DNA from: CADEEN01 sp963783785 | GTDB lineage: Bacteria; Pseudomonadota; Gammaproteobacteria; Burkholderiales; Burkholderiaceae_C | Assembly (NCBI GenBank): GCA_963783785.1 | Contig: CAWAOQ010000006.1 | Location: 310,001-374,000 of the forward strand | DNA: 64,000 bases | Direction: 5' to 3' | Shown here: positions 53,175 to 62,805 of the stretch, in pieces | Numbering within the stretch: position 1 is the stretch's first letter | Layout of the letters: each line of letters begins with the position of its first letter | Notes under the pieces: generated by a model | The model's database searches: none | What the model was told of the DNA's origin: nothing | Seen by the model: only the letters and a program-made list of their open reading frames with translations | Translations under genes and position numbers: made by a program

Positions 53175-54429
53175 AGCGCAACGCCTCGGCCGGGTTGACA
53201 CGGCTGGCGCGCCAGCTCGGGTAGATCGTGGCCACGAACGCCAGCGCCAGCGCGATCGCCGCGATCGGCACGATGTCACCCCATTGCGGGTCGCTCGGCA
53301 TGCGACTGATGACATAGATGCTGGCCGGCAGGAAGCTCGTCGACAGCAGCCGCTCGAGCGCCGGCACCAGCGTGCCGATGTTGAACGCGACCAGCAAGCC
53401 GAGCGCAACCCCGGCGGCGGTGCCGGCGATGCCCGACGTGGCGCCCTGGATCATGAAGATGCCCATGATCGAGCGCGGGCTGGCGCCGAGCGTGCGCAGG
53501 ATCGCGATGTCGGCGCGCTTGTCGGTGACTGTCATCACCAGCGTGCTGACCAGGTTGAACGCCGCCACTGCGACGATCAGCGTCAGGATGATGAACATCA
53601 GCCGCTTCTCGAGCTGCACCGCATCGAACCAGTTGCGGTTGGTGCGCGTCCAGTCGCGCACGCTGATGTTGACCGGCAGCGCCTGCGCCAGCCGCGCGGC
53701 GACCGCACGTGCGGCCTGTGCGTCGGTGAGCTTCAACTGCAAGCCGGTGGGGCCCTCGACGCGCAGCAGCCGCGCCGCGTCGTCGAGGTGGATCAGCGCC
53801 AGCGCGCTGTCGTATTCGTAGTGGCCGGCCTCGAAGGTGCCGGCCACCGTGAACTGCTTCAGGCGCGGCACGATGCCGGCCGGCGTGACTTGCCCACCTG
53901 GCGTGACCACCGTGAGCTTGTCGCCCTCGCGCACGCCGAGCGCGCGTGCCAGCTCGATGCCGAGCACGATGTTCCATTCGCCCGGCTTCAGCTTGGCGAA
54001 GGTGGTGGCCTGCAACTGCGCGGCCAGCGGCGTGACGCTGGCCTCCTCGGCCGGCGCGATGCCGCGCAGCAGCGCGCCGCGCATGTCCTCGCCGCGCGCC
54101 AACAACACCTGCGCCGAGACGAACGGCGCCGCGCCGACCACCAGCCCTGGGGCGGCAGCACGCGCCTGTTCGGCCACCGCACGCCAGTCGGGCAGCGCGG
54201 CGCCCTGCGCGTCGAACAGCTCGATATGCGCGATCACGCTCAGCATGCGGTCGCGCACCTCCTTCTGGAAGCCGTTCATCACCGACAGCACGATGATCAG
54301 CGCCGCCACGCCGAGCGCGATGCCGAGCATCGACACGCCGGAGATGAAGGAGATGAACCCGTTGCGCCGGCCGGTGCGCCCGGCGCGGGTGTAGCGCCAG
54401 CCGATCTGCCACTCGTAAGGGGTGTTCAT
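53167..54429 (-). CDS. lolC: lipoprotein-releasing ABC transporter permease LolC/LolE
   Basis: A 420-residue FtsX-family permease. N-terminal YEWQIGWRYTRAG with GFISFISGVSMLGIALGVAA (first helix), a periplasmic domain of about residues 50-270, and three C-terminal helices (AFNLVSTLVMTVTDKRADIA, RTLGASPRSIMGIFMIQG). It ends YPSWRASRVNPAEALRYE, a strong family signature. Betaproteobacteria often have a single LolC/E-type permease, as seems the case here. Confidence 0.93.
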   Translation of the reverse strand: MNTPYEWQIGWRYTRAGRTGRRNGFISFISGVSMLGIALGVAALIIVLSVMNGFQKEVRDRMLSVIAHIELFDAQGAALPDWRAVAEQARAAAPGLVVGAAPFVSAQVLLARGEDMRGALLRGIAPAEEASVTPLAAQLQATTFAKLKPGEWNIVLGIELARALGVREGDKLTVVTPGGQVTPAGIVPRLKQFTVAGTFEAGHYEYDSALALIHLDDAARLLRVEGPTGLQLKLTDAQAARAVAARLAQALPVNISVRDWTRTNRNWFDAVQLEKRLMFIILTLIVAVAAFNLVSTLVMTVTDKRADIAILRTLGASPRSIMGIFMIQGATSGIAGTAAGVALGLLVAFNIGTLVPALERLLSTSFLPASIYVISRMPSDPQWGDIVPIAAIALALAFVATIYPSWRASRVNPAEALRYE

Positions 54430-54473
54430 TGCGCCGGCGATGCTAGCAGGCGGAGGTCGCGGCGTTGCCGTCT

Positions 54474-54492
54474 CGCTTATGCGTTGCTGATG
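54474..54492 (+). promoter_or_regulatory. 19-bp motif upstream of the KdpDE-like operon, shared with kup
   Basis: CGCTTATGCGTTGCTGATG ends 23 bp before the kinase ATG and matches 18 of 19 bases of the site at 56843-56861. TATGCG and GATGCG (54478 and 54489) are 11 bp apart, one helical turn, as in tandem half-sites of OmpR/KdpE-type regulators. The cognate regulator is probably the one encoded at 56108. Confidence 0.6.
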
Positions 54493-54515
54493 CGCATCCT
54501 GCTACCGTACACAGC

Positions 54516-56111
54516 ATGGATCGCCTGCTTCCATTGCCGTCGCGCGCAACCTTCACTGGGCGGGCCTGGCCTGCTGCTCTGGTGTGGGCGGCCGGCTGGG
54601 CGGCGATGCTGCTGCTCGATGGCCAGGTCGACCTGGCCAACCTGGCGATGTTGCTGGTGCTCAGCTCGGCGCTCGCATCGCTGTGGTTGCCGGCATGGCT
54701 GTCGGCGCTCGCCGGTGCGGCCGCCGTGGTGGCATTCAACTGGACCTTCGTACCACCCCGCGGCGCATTCGCGGTGGATCTGCACCAGCACGCACTGCTG
54801 CTCGGGGCCATGCTGATCGTCAATGGCATCGTCGCTGCGCTGATGGCTGCCCAGCGTCGCCAGGCGCGCCGCGCCGAGCGCCACGCGATGCGCGCCGAGC
54901 ATTTGCGCGCCTGGGGCGACACACTGCGCGACGCCATCGATCCTCTGGCGCAGGCCGGTGGATTGCACGCCGCGCTCGTCGAGGCCTCGAAAGGGGCGGT
55001 CGCGCTGCTGGTGCTGAAGGATCACGCGCCCGGCGCCCGCCAGGCCGATGACGACGCCCTCGTGCTGCGCGTCGGTGACGCCGACGCCGACCAGTGGGCC
55101 GGGCTCTGGCACTGCCTGCGCCAAGGCCAGGCCATGGGCCCCGGCACCGGCCGCCATGAGGAACTGGCCGACTGGTACCTGCCGCTGCGCGGCCGCGGCG
55201 TCACGCTCGGTGCCGCGGTCTTGCGCGGGCGCGGTGCGCCGTCGCGCAGCGATCCCGAACTGCGGGCCCATGCACAGGCCTTGTGCGACCAGTTGGGCCT
55301 GGCCCTGCAACGTGCGCTGGCCAGCCGCGACGAGCAGCGTGCACGCGAGCAGGCGCAGGCGCAGGGCGTGCGCAATGCCTTGCTCGCAGCGATCTCGCAC
55401 GACTACCGCACGCCGCTGGCAACCATCATGAGCGCTGCATCGTCGCTCGACGAGCAGGCTGATCGAATGGACGCGGAGCAGCGTCGTCGGCTGGCTCGCA
55501 GCATCGTCGACGAAGCGGCTCAACTCAGCCGGCTGACCGACAACACGCTGCAGCTGGCGCGCCTCGACGCGCCTGACGTCAGCCTGCGCTGCGAATGGGA
55601 GTCGGCCGAGGAGATCGTCGGTGCGGTCCTGCGCCATGCGAGGCGGCACGACCCGACGCGACGCGTTCGAGCGCGGCTCGAACCCGATCTGCCGCTGCTG
55701 TGGTGCGATGCGATGCTGATTTCGCAGCTGCTCGACAACCTGGTCGACAACGCGCTCAAGTACAGCCCGGCGCAGGCGCCGGTCGATATCCTGGTGCATC
55801 GCCGCGGAGAGCGCATCGTGCTCGCGGTGCTTGACCGCGGCCCCGGCGTCGCGCCGGCGTGGCGCGACCGCATCTTCGAAGTCTTCCACCGCGGCGCGCC
55901 GCCGATGCCGGGCGCCGCGGCAGAGTCGCCGACGCAGGCGGCGAGGCCGGGCGCCGGCGTCGGCCTCGCCGTGTGCCGTGCGATCGCCCGCGCGCATGGC
56001 GGCGAACTGCGCCTGCGGCCGCGCGGCCATGGCGGCTGCGCCTTCGAGTGCGAATTGCCGGTCCACGCAGCGCCCAGCCCCGCCGCCGCCGAAGCGGAGG
56101 CCCCCTCATGA
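54516..56111 (+). CDS. KdpD-like sensor histidine kinase lacking the N-terminal KdpD/Usp domains
   Basis: A 531-residue kinase. Four closely spaced membrane helices of DUF4118 type lie at about residues 12-110 (WTFVPPRGAFAVDLHQHALL). A GAF-like region follows, then the H-box with His295 (LLAAISHDYRTPLATIMSAA), N-box LLDNLVDNALKYSPAQAPV and the ATP lid VLDRGPGVAP with GAGVGLAVCRAIARAHGG. Full KdpD has about 350 more N-terminal residues, absent here. The start ATG 54516 follows the 19-bp motif. It overlaps the regulator gene by ATGA. Confidence 0.9.
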   Translation: MDRLLPLPSRATFTGRAWPAALVWAAGWAAMLLLDGQVDLANLAMLLVLSSALASLWLPAWLSALAGAAAVVAFNWTFVPPRGAFAVDLHQHALLLGAMLIVNGIVAALMAAQRRQARRAERHAMRAEHLRAWGDTLRDAIDPLAQAGGLHAALVEASKGAVALLVLKDHAPGARQADDDALVLRVGDADADQWAGLWHCLRQGQAMGPGTGRHEELADWYLPLRGRGVTLGAAVLRGRGAPSRSDPELRAHAQALCDQLGLALQRALASRDEQRAREQAQAQGVRNALLAAISHDYRTPLATIMSAASSLDEQADRMDAEQRRRLARSIVDEAAQLSRLTDNTLQLARLDAPDVSLRCEWESAEEIVGAVLRHARRHDPTRRVRARLEPDLPLLWCDAMLISQLLDNLVDNALKYSPAQAPVDILVHRRGERIVLAVLDRGPGVAPAWRDRIFEVFHRGAPPMPGAAAESPTQAARPGAGVGLAVCRAIARAHGGELRLRPRGHGGCAFECELPVHAAPSPAAAEAEAPS

Positions 56112-56830
56112 CCCTGCGTGTGCTGCTGGTCGAAGACGATCGCGAATTGCGCGCGACCTTGCGCGATGCGCTCGCGATCGAAGGCTACGAGGTCCTCACG
56201 GCCGCGAGCCTGTCCGAGGGCCTGGCGCTGGTGGCCCATGCCGCCGCGCCCGCTCGCTTCGCCAACGATGCCGGCCTCGATCTGGTGATCCTCGACCTCG
56301 GCCTGCCCGACGGCGACGGTGAGGTTCTGCTGGCCAAGTTGCGGCAGCGCCATTCGATCCCGCTGATCGTGATTTCGGCGCGGCAGGCCGAAGGCCACAA
56401 GATCCGCCTGCTCGACGCCGGGGCGGACGACTACCTGGTCAAGCCGTTCAGCATCGGCGAGTTGCTCGCACGCATGCGGGTGGCGCTGCGCCATCGCGGT
56501 ACCACCGTGCAGCCGGCGCTGACACATTACCGGCACACTGGCCTGACGGTGGACCTGGCCACCCAACGGGTGGTTCGGGACGGCCAGGCCGTGCACCTGA
56601 CGCCCACCGAATTCAAGCTGCTGGCGCGCCTGGTGCGCAGTGCCGGTCAGGTCGTGACACACCGCCAGTTGCTGGCCGATGTGTGGGGCGCCGAGTTCGT
56701 CGCGCATACCCATTACCTGCGCCTGTACATGGCTCAGTTGCGCGCCAAGCTGGAGGCCGAGCCGGCCGAGCCGCGGCGCTTGCTCACCGAGCCGGGCGTC
56801 GGTTACCGGCTGGTCGAACCTGAGGCGTGA
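56108..56830 (+). CDS. KdpE-like OmpR-family response regulator
   Basis: A 240-residue regulator. Receiver domain with EDD at residues 9-11, phospho-acceptor Asp63 (VILDLGLPDGDGE) and YLVKPFSIGELLARMRVAL; winged helix with LTPTEFKLLARLVRSAGQVV and HYLRLYMAQLRAKLE, the latter typical of KdpE. Overlaps the kinase gene. The neighbouring kup gene and the shared 19-bp motif suggest control of potassium uptake. Confidence 0.92.
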   Translation: MTLRVLLVEDDRELRATLRDALAIEGYEVLTAASLSEGLALVAHAAAPARFANDAGLDLVILDLGLPDGDGEVLLAKLRQRHSIPLIVISARQAEGHKIRLLDAGADDYLVKPFSIGELLARMRVALRHRGTTVQPALTHYRHTGLTVDLATQRVVRDGQAVHLTPTEFKLLARLVRSAGQVVTHRQLLADVWGAEFVAHTHYLRLYMAQLRAKLEAEPAEPRRLLTEPGVGYRLVEPEA

Positions 56831-56842
56831 TCGCCCCGGCGA

Positions 56843-56861
56843 CGCTTATGCGTTCCTGATG
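56843..56861 (+). promoter_or_regulatory. 19-bp motif upstream of kup
   Basis: CGCTTATGCGTTCCTGATG lies 13 bp after the regulator stop and 56 bp before the kup ATG. It differs by one base from the site at 54474-54492. A motif shared by the regulator operon and the adjacent potassium transporter is good evidence for a common regulon, though binding is not shown. Confidence 0.6.
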
Positions 56862-56917
56862 GATCGTCGGGCACACTGAGATTCGACTCACTCGGTCGCC
56901 CGTTGCACGGGCCTCTC

Positions 56918-58842
56918 ATGTCGATCCTGCTTGCCCGCGGCGCTGCGGCCGCCGCCCCTGCCCCCGCCGCTGACCCGAGACGCCAGGGTTTGGCTGGACC
57001 CACGCTGGCAGCGATCGGCGTGGTCTACGGCGACATCGGTACCAGCCCGCTGTACACCGTGAAGGAGATCTTTGCGCCGACCACAGGGGTAGCGCTCAAC
57101 GCCGCCAACCTGGTCGGCGCGGTGTCGTGCATCTTCTGGGCGCTGATGATCGTGGTGACGCTGAAATACGTGATCCTGATCCTGCGCGCCGACAACCGCG
57201 GCGAAGGCGGCGTGCTTGCGCTGACGGCGCTGGCCACGCATGCGGTCGCCGAGCGGCCTGCGCTGCGCAACGCGCTGCTGCTGTTCGGCGGCTGCGGCGC
57301 CACGCTCTTCTACGGCGACAGCGTCATCACGCCGGCGATCTCGGTGCTGGGCGCGATGGAAGGCCTCGAGATCGCCACGCCTGCGCTGAAGGCCTACGTC
57401 GTGCCGGTGTCGCTGGCCATTCTGTTCGGGCTGTTCGTGGTCCAGCGTTTCGGTACCGCAGACGGTGGGCAAGATGTTCGGGCCGATCATCTCGCTGTGG
57501 TTCTTGACGCTGGCCGTCACCGGCGTGATCCACATCGCCGAGCAGCCGGCGATCCTGGCCGCGCTCGATCCGCTGCAGGCCTGGCATTTCCTCAACGCAC
57601 GCGGCTGGCATGTCTTCGCCGCCGTGGGCGCGATCGTGCTGGCGCTCACCGGTGCCGAAGCGCTGTATGCCGACATGGGCCACTTCGGCCGCAAGCCGAT
57701 CCAGTCCGCCTGGACCGGGCTTCGTGCTGCCGGCGTTGGCGCTGAACTACATGGGCCAGGGGGCGCTGCTGATGGCCGACCCGTCGGCGATCGAGAACCC
57801 GTTCTATCGCCTGTTCCCGCAGAGCCTGATCTGGCCGGCGCTGGGCCTGGCCACGCTGGCCGCGATCATCGCCTCGCAGGCGGTGATCTCGGGCGCCTAT
57901 TCGATGACGCGCCAGGCGATTCAGCTCGGTTTCCTGCCGCGCATGACGGTGCGCCACACCTCGGCGCGCGAGGCCGGGCAGATCTACATGCCGGCCGTCA
58001 ACTGGGCGCTGCTGGCCGGCGTAGTCGCTTCCGTATTGGCATTCGGCAGTTCGTCGGCGCTGGCCGGCGCCTACGGCGTCGCGGTCACGCTGACGATGAT
58101 GATCACGACGCTGCTGACCTACTTCGTCGTGCGCGACGGCTGGCGCCTGCCGGCGCCAGTGGCGATCGGCGCGACGGCGTTCTTCCTCGCGGTCGATGCG
58201 CTGCTGGTGGCCGGTTGCGCGGTGAAGTTCTTCGACGGTGGCTGGTTCCCGCTGGCGATGGGCGGGCTGCTGTTCGTCGCCATGAGCACCTGGCAACGCG
58301 GCCGCGCATTGACGCTGGAGGCGATCCGCAGCGGCGGCATCGCGCTGCAGGACTTCATCGATCAGCTGGACCCGGCCACCGCCTCGCACGCGACGCGCGT
58401 CGCGGTCTACGCGGTGGCCGACCCGAGCACGGTGCCGCAGGCCTTGCTGCACAACCTCAAGCACAACCAGGTGCTGCACGAGCGCAACGTGATCCTTACG
58501 GTCCGCTTCCACGATGTACCGTGGGTCGGCATGGCGGAGCGCGTACAGGTCGAGGCGCTGGGCCATGGCTTCTGGCGCGTGACGCTGAACTTCGGCTTCA
58601 TGAACACGCCCGATGTGCCGAAGGCACTGAAGCTGTGCGAGGCGCAGGGCCTGCCGATTCCGCCCTTCGAGACCAGCTACTTCCTCAGCCGCGAAACCAT
58701 CGTGCCCACGTCGGGCGCCGGCATGGCCCGTTGGCGCCAGCGCCTGTTTGCGGCGATGAGCCGCAATGCGAGCAGCGTCGCCGAATATTTCAGGCTGCCG
58801 GACAACGCGGTGATCGAGTTGGGAACTCGGGTGCAGGTCTAG
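56918..58842 (+). CDS. kup: potassium uptake protein Kup (two frameshifts)
   Basis: Low-affinity proton/potassium symporter of about 641 residues with twelve predicted helices. The family hallmark GVVYGDIGTSPLYTVKEIF is near residue 38, followed by ILRADNRGEGGVLALTAL and FYGDSVITPAISVLGAMEG. The frame changes at about 57461 (extra base before TVGKMFGPIISLW) and at the GGG 57717-57719 (extra G before FVLPALALNYMGQG). The span is 3n+2, as expected for two insertions. The C-terminal cytoplasmic domain is intact (HERNVILTVRFHDVPWV). Confidence 0.9.
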
Positions 58843-58947
58843 GCGCGTGCCAATCCGGGAAAACCACCGTCTGCCCGATAGGCGGCTACTACCCACGCCG
58901 CGACGGGCGGCGAAGAATGGGCGCTTTGCAACCTATCGCGAGAGGGC

Positions 58948-59529
58948 ATGACCATGAGCAAGATCCTGATGCTGTGCGGCGACTTCGGCGAAGACTACGA
59001 AGTGATGGTGCCGTTCCAGGCCCTGCAGGCCGTGGGCCACACGGTCCATGCGGTGGCGCCGGACAAGAAGGCCGGCGATTACGTGATGACCGCGATCCAC
59101 GATTTCGAGGGCCAGCAGACCTACAGCGAGAAGCCCGGTCATCGCTTCACGCTCAACGCCAGCTTTGCCGACGTCGACCCGCAGAAGTACGACGCGCTGG
59201 TGGTGCCCGGCGGCCGCGCCCCCGAGTACCTGCGCATGAATTCGCGCGTGGTCGAGATCGCGCGCCATTTCCTGTCGACTGGCAAGCCCGTGGCCGCCAT
59301 CTGCCACGGCGCGCAACTGCTGGCGGCCACCGGACTGATCAAGGGCCGCAAGGTCAGCGCCTACCCGGCCTGCCAGGTCGAGGTCGAGCTCGCCGGCGCC
59401 GAGTACATGGGCATCGCGATCGACCAGGCCGTCACCGACGGCAAGCTCGTCACGGCGCCGGCGTGGCCGGCACACCCGGCCTGGATCGGTCAATTCCTGG
59501 CCGTGCTCGGCACACGCATCAGCCTGTAG
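58948..59529 (+). CDS. DJ-1/PfpI family protein
   Basis: A 193-residue class I glutamine-amidotransferase-like protein. MSKILMLCGDFGEDYEVMVP at the start, then VVPGGRAPEYLRMN and the nucleophile elbow VAAICHGAQLLAATGLIKG with the reactive Cys. Members act as glyoxalases, deglycases or proteases; which applies here is unclear. GAGAG precedes ATG 58948; a second ATG is at 58954. Confidence 0.88.
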   Translation: MTMSKILMLCGDFGEDYEVMVPFQALQAVGHTVHAVAPDKKAGDYVMTAIHDFEGQQTYSEKPGHRFTLNASFADVDPQKYDALVVPGGRAPEYLRMNSRVVEIARHFLSTGKPVAAICHGAQLLAATGLIKGRKVSAYPACQVEVELAGAEYMGIAIDQAVTDGKLVTAPAWPAHPAWIGQFLAVLGTRISL

Positions 59530-59562
59530 CATCGGCCTGCCGCCGCCGCGAGGAGTACCGCC

Positions 59563-59961
59563 ATGTGCAAGATTTTCATCAGCGCCGATCCGTCGAGCTA
59601 CGAAAGCCGCACGCGCTCGGTGCGGCTGCACGGCGTGGTCACCAGCATCCGGCTGGAGAACCTGCACTGGGCGGTGCTGGAGGAGATCGCCGGGCGCGAC
59701 GGCATGACGGTGGCGCAGTTGATCGAGAAGCTCTACGACGAGTTGGTGGCCGATCGCGGCGCGGTCGGCAATTTCTCGTCGTTCCTGCGCGTGTGCGCGC
59801 TGCGCTACGAGAACCTGATCGCCGACGGCCGCATCCCGCGCGACGCGGCGATACCGATCCGCTCGCTCGACGCCGAGCGCGTGCTCGAAGGCCTGCCGCG
59901 CGCGGCCCGGCAGGCCCCGCCGCGGGCAGTGCGGACGCGCTCCCCACGCACGTTGAGCTGA
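59563..59961 (+). CDS. ribbon-helix-helix domain protein
   Basis: A 132-residue protein. After MCKIFISADPSSYESRTRSV comes a ribbon-helix-helix domain (RLHGVVTSIRLENLHWAVLE, then EIAGRDGMTVAQLIEKLYDE), as in the RHH_4 family. The Arg/Pro-rich C-terminus is likely disordered. Probably a small DNA-binding regulator; targets unknown. Confidence 0.82.
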   Translation: MCKIFISADPSSYESRTRSVRLHGVVTSIRLENLHWAVLEEIAGRDGMTVAQLIEKLYDELVADRGAVGNFSSFLRVCALRYENLIADGRIPRDAAIPIRSLDAERVLEGLPRAARQAPPRAVRTRSPRTLS

Positions 59962-60075
59962 GCCTCGGTGCGGCGGCCGGCGGGTGTCGAGCGGCCGGGG
60001 GGGGCGGCCATCGCCACGGCCCGCCCTGTGTCTTCGCCAGGCTGCCGCTCGTGGCCGGGCTCGGATAATCGGCCG

Positions 60076-61012
60076 ATGCACCTGATCATCGCCTTCGCCG
60101 CGCTGCCGTCCGACGGCGGCCGCGCGGCGGCGGTCGCCGACCCCGCCGGCGCTCGACGCGCTGGTCGCACGCTGGGCCGAGGTACGCCGCGACAGCGGCG
60201 ACGACGACAGCCTCAGCCCGCCGCATGAACGCGCGATGGCCGCCGCACTGGGGCTGCATGGCGCCGACGGCTGCCTGCCATGGGCCGCGCACTTGGCCGA
60301 GCGGGACGGCATCGCGGTCGGCACGCAGGCCTGGGGACTGCTGACTCCGGTGCACTGCCGCGTCGGCAACGACGGCGTGCACCTCGCCGACCCGGACGAA
60401 CTCGCGCTGTCCGATGCCGACTCGCGTGCGCTGTGCGACGCCGCGCGGCCGCTGTTCGACGCCGAGGGCGTCACGCTGGTCTGGGGCGCAGCGTTGCGCT
60501 GGTACCTCGCGCACGACTCGCTGCACGGCCTGGCCTGTGCCTCGCTCGATCGCGTGATCGGCCGCAACATCAACGCCTGGCTGCCGCGCCAGGCCGCAGC
60601 GCGGCCCTGGCGACGCCTGCAAAACGAAGTGCAGATGCAGTGGCACGGCCACCCGGTCAATGAGGCCCGCGAGGCGGCCGGCGGCTTGGCCGTCAACTCG
60701 TTCTGGCTCAGTGGTTGCGGCCGGGCGCAACCGGTGCGTGGCAACGGTGACGTGCATCTCGACCGGCGACTGCGCGATCCGGCGTTGCGCGGCGACAGCG
60801 CCGCCTGGCACGCGGCCTGGCAGGTGCTCGACACCGAGGCCATCGCGCCGCTGCTGGCGGCCGGCGCGCGCGGCGAGCCAGCGCGACTCACGCTGTGCGG
60901 CGATCGCAGCGCCGTCGAGCTGGCGCCGCGATCGCGAGCCTGGTGGCAGCGCATCGGCGACCACTTCTTGCCGCGACGCGCCGTCGCACGTACCCTGCTG
61001 GAGAGCCTTTGA
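60076..61012 (+). CDS. phosphoglycerate-mutase-like protein upstream of recJ (frameshifted)
   Basis: About 312 residues. The first part, MHLIIAFAALPSDGGRAAAV, is in one frame. The rest (PALDALVARWAEVRRDSGDD through RAVARTLLESL) is in another; the change falls at the CCCC 60141-60144 and the span is 3n+1. The protein resembles the RPR-type 2,3-bisphosphoglycerate-independent phosphoglycerate-mutase-like group often found before recJ in Burkholderiales; this match is from memory. Its stop overlaps the recJ start. Function unknown. Confidence 0.65.
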
Positions 61013-62745
61013 CCACCCCGCTGATCGAAACCCGCGACGTTCCGCCGCGCACCGCCTTCGCGCTGGAACAGGCCGGCGTGCACCCGCTGCTGGCACGCCT
61101 GTTCGCGGCGCGCGGCGTGACACGCGCCGACGAACTCGACGACGCGCTGGGCCACCTGCTGCCGCCCGCCACCCTGCAGGGCACATCGGCCGCCGCAGCC
61201 TTGCTCGCCGATGCGATCGCCCAGCAGCATCGCATCTGCATCGTCGCCGACTACGACTGCGACGGCGCCACCGCCTGCGCCGTCGCGCTGCGCGGCCTGG
61301 CCATGCTCGGCGCCGCGCCGGCGACGCTGCACTACGTCGTGCCCGACCGCACCGTGCACGGCTACGGCCTGACGCCGCCGATCGTCGATCTGGCGTTGAC
61401 GAAGCGGCCGCAACTGCTGGTGACGGTCGACAACGGCATCGCCAGCCTCGAGGGCGTGGCCCATGCACGCGCGCACGGCCTCGCGGTGCTGGTCACCGAC
61501 CACCACTTGCCGGCCGTCGTCGACGGCGTGGTCGTGCTGCCCGACGCCAACGTGATCGTCAACCCGAACCAGCCTGGCGACAACTTCGCGAGCAAGGCAC
61601 TGGCCGGCGTCGGCGTGATGTTCTACGTGCTGCTGGCGTTGCGCGCCGAACTGCGGACGCGCGGCGCGTTCGAGGGCCGCGCAGAGCCCCGGCTCGATGC
61701 GCTGCTCGATCTGGTGGCGCTCGGCACGGTGGCGGATGTGGTGAGGCTGGATGCCAACAACCGCCGCCTCGTCGCGCAGGGGCTCAAGCGCATCCGCAGC
61801 GGCCGCATGCAGCCCGGCATTGCGGCGCTGTTCGCGGTGGCCGCACGCCAGCCGGCCCGCGCGGCGACGTTCGATCTCGGCTTTGCGCTGGGCCCGCGCA
61901 TCAACGCCGCCGGGCGCCTGGCCGACATGACGCTCGGCATCGAGTGCCTGCTCACCGATGACGCATCGCGCGCGGCCGATCTGGCCCGGCAGCTCGATGC
62001 CATCAACCGCGAGCGCCGCGAGGTCGAGGCCGGCATGCGCGAACAGGCCGAGGCCGCGCTCGAACACCTGATGCCCGAGAGCGGCGCGGCCGAGCCGCCA
62101 CCTGCGCTGGCGCTGTTCGATCCGACCTTCCACGAGGGCGTGGTCGGCATCGTCGCCGGCCGTCTGAAGGACCGGCTGCACCGGCCGACCTTCGTCTTCG
62201 CGCTCGGCGCCGACGGTGCGTTGAAGGGCTCGGGCCGCTCGATCCCGGGCTTTCACCTGCGCGACGCGCTCGACCTCGTCGCCAAGCGCCACCCCGGCGT
62301 GCTGCTGCGCTTCGGTGGCCACGCGATGGCGGCCGGCTGCACGATTGCCAGGGCGCAATTCGAGACCTTCGATGCCGCGCTGCAGCGCGTGGCCAGCGAA
62401 TGGCTCGACGCCGCGACGCTGACCCGGCGCGTGCGCACCGACGGTGCGCTGGCGCTGGAGTACTTCAACGCCGAGACCGTGGCCGCGCTCGATGCGCAGG
62501 TGTGGGGCCAGGCCTTCGAGCCGCCGCTGTTCTGCGACGAGGTCGACGTGCTGGCGCAGCGCCTGGTCGGCGAGCGGCACCTGAAGCTGCGCGTGCGTCA
62601 CCTGGGTCAGCCGCGCGACGCGATCTGGTTCGGCCGCGCCGAGCCGGTGGCCGAGCGCGTGCGCCTGGCCTATCGCATCGCGCTCGACGAGTACCAGGGC
62701 CAGCGGCGGCTGCAGATGGTGGTCGAGGCCGCGGTGGCGGTGTGA
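61009..62745 (+). CDS. recJ: single-stranded-DNA-specific exonuclease RecJ
   Basis: A 578-residue DHH-family 5'-3' exonuclease for recombination and mismatch repair. Motifs I-III are IVADYDCDGATACAVALRG, VTVDNGI and VTDHHLP; the DHHA1 region has GRSIPGFHLRDALDLVAKRH and RFGGHAMAAGCTI. The TTG start at 61009 overlaps the upstream stop as TTGA. No in-frame ATG gives a better N-terminus, as TPLIETRDVPPR is already near the family start. Confidence 0.95.
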   Translation: MTTPLIETRDVPPRTAFALEQAGVHPLLARLFAARGVTRADELDDALGHLLPPATLQGTSAAAALLADAIAQQHRICIVADYDCDGATACAVALRGLAMLGAAPATLHYVVPDRTVHGYGLTPPIVDLALTKRPQLLVTVDNGIASLEGVAHARAHGLAVLVTDHHLPAVVDGVVVLPDANVIVNPNQPGDNFASKALAGVGVMFYVLLALRAELRTRGAFEGRAEPRLDALLDLVALGTVADVVRLDANNRRLVAQGLKRIRSGRMQPGIAALFAVAARQPARAATFDLGFALGPRINAAGRLADMTLGIECLLTDDASRAADLARQLDAINRERREVEAGMREQAEAALEHLMPESGAAEPPPALALFDPTFHEGVVGIVAGRLKDRLHRPTFVFALGADGALKGSGRSIPGFHLRDALDLVAKRHPGVLLRFGGHAMAAGCTIARAQFETFDAALQRVASEWLDAATLTRRVRTDGALALEYFNAETVAALDAQVWGQAFEPPLFCDEVDVLAQRLVGERHLKLRVRHLGQPRDAIWFGRAEPVAERVRLAYRIALDEYQGQRRLQMVVEAAVAV

Positions 62746-62805
62746 GCCGGCGGCCGGTTGCAACTCGTAGCAGCGTCGCGCAGAGACGACGGTAGCCTTC
62801 GCGCC

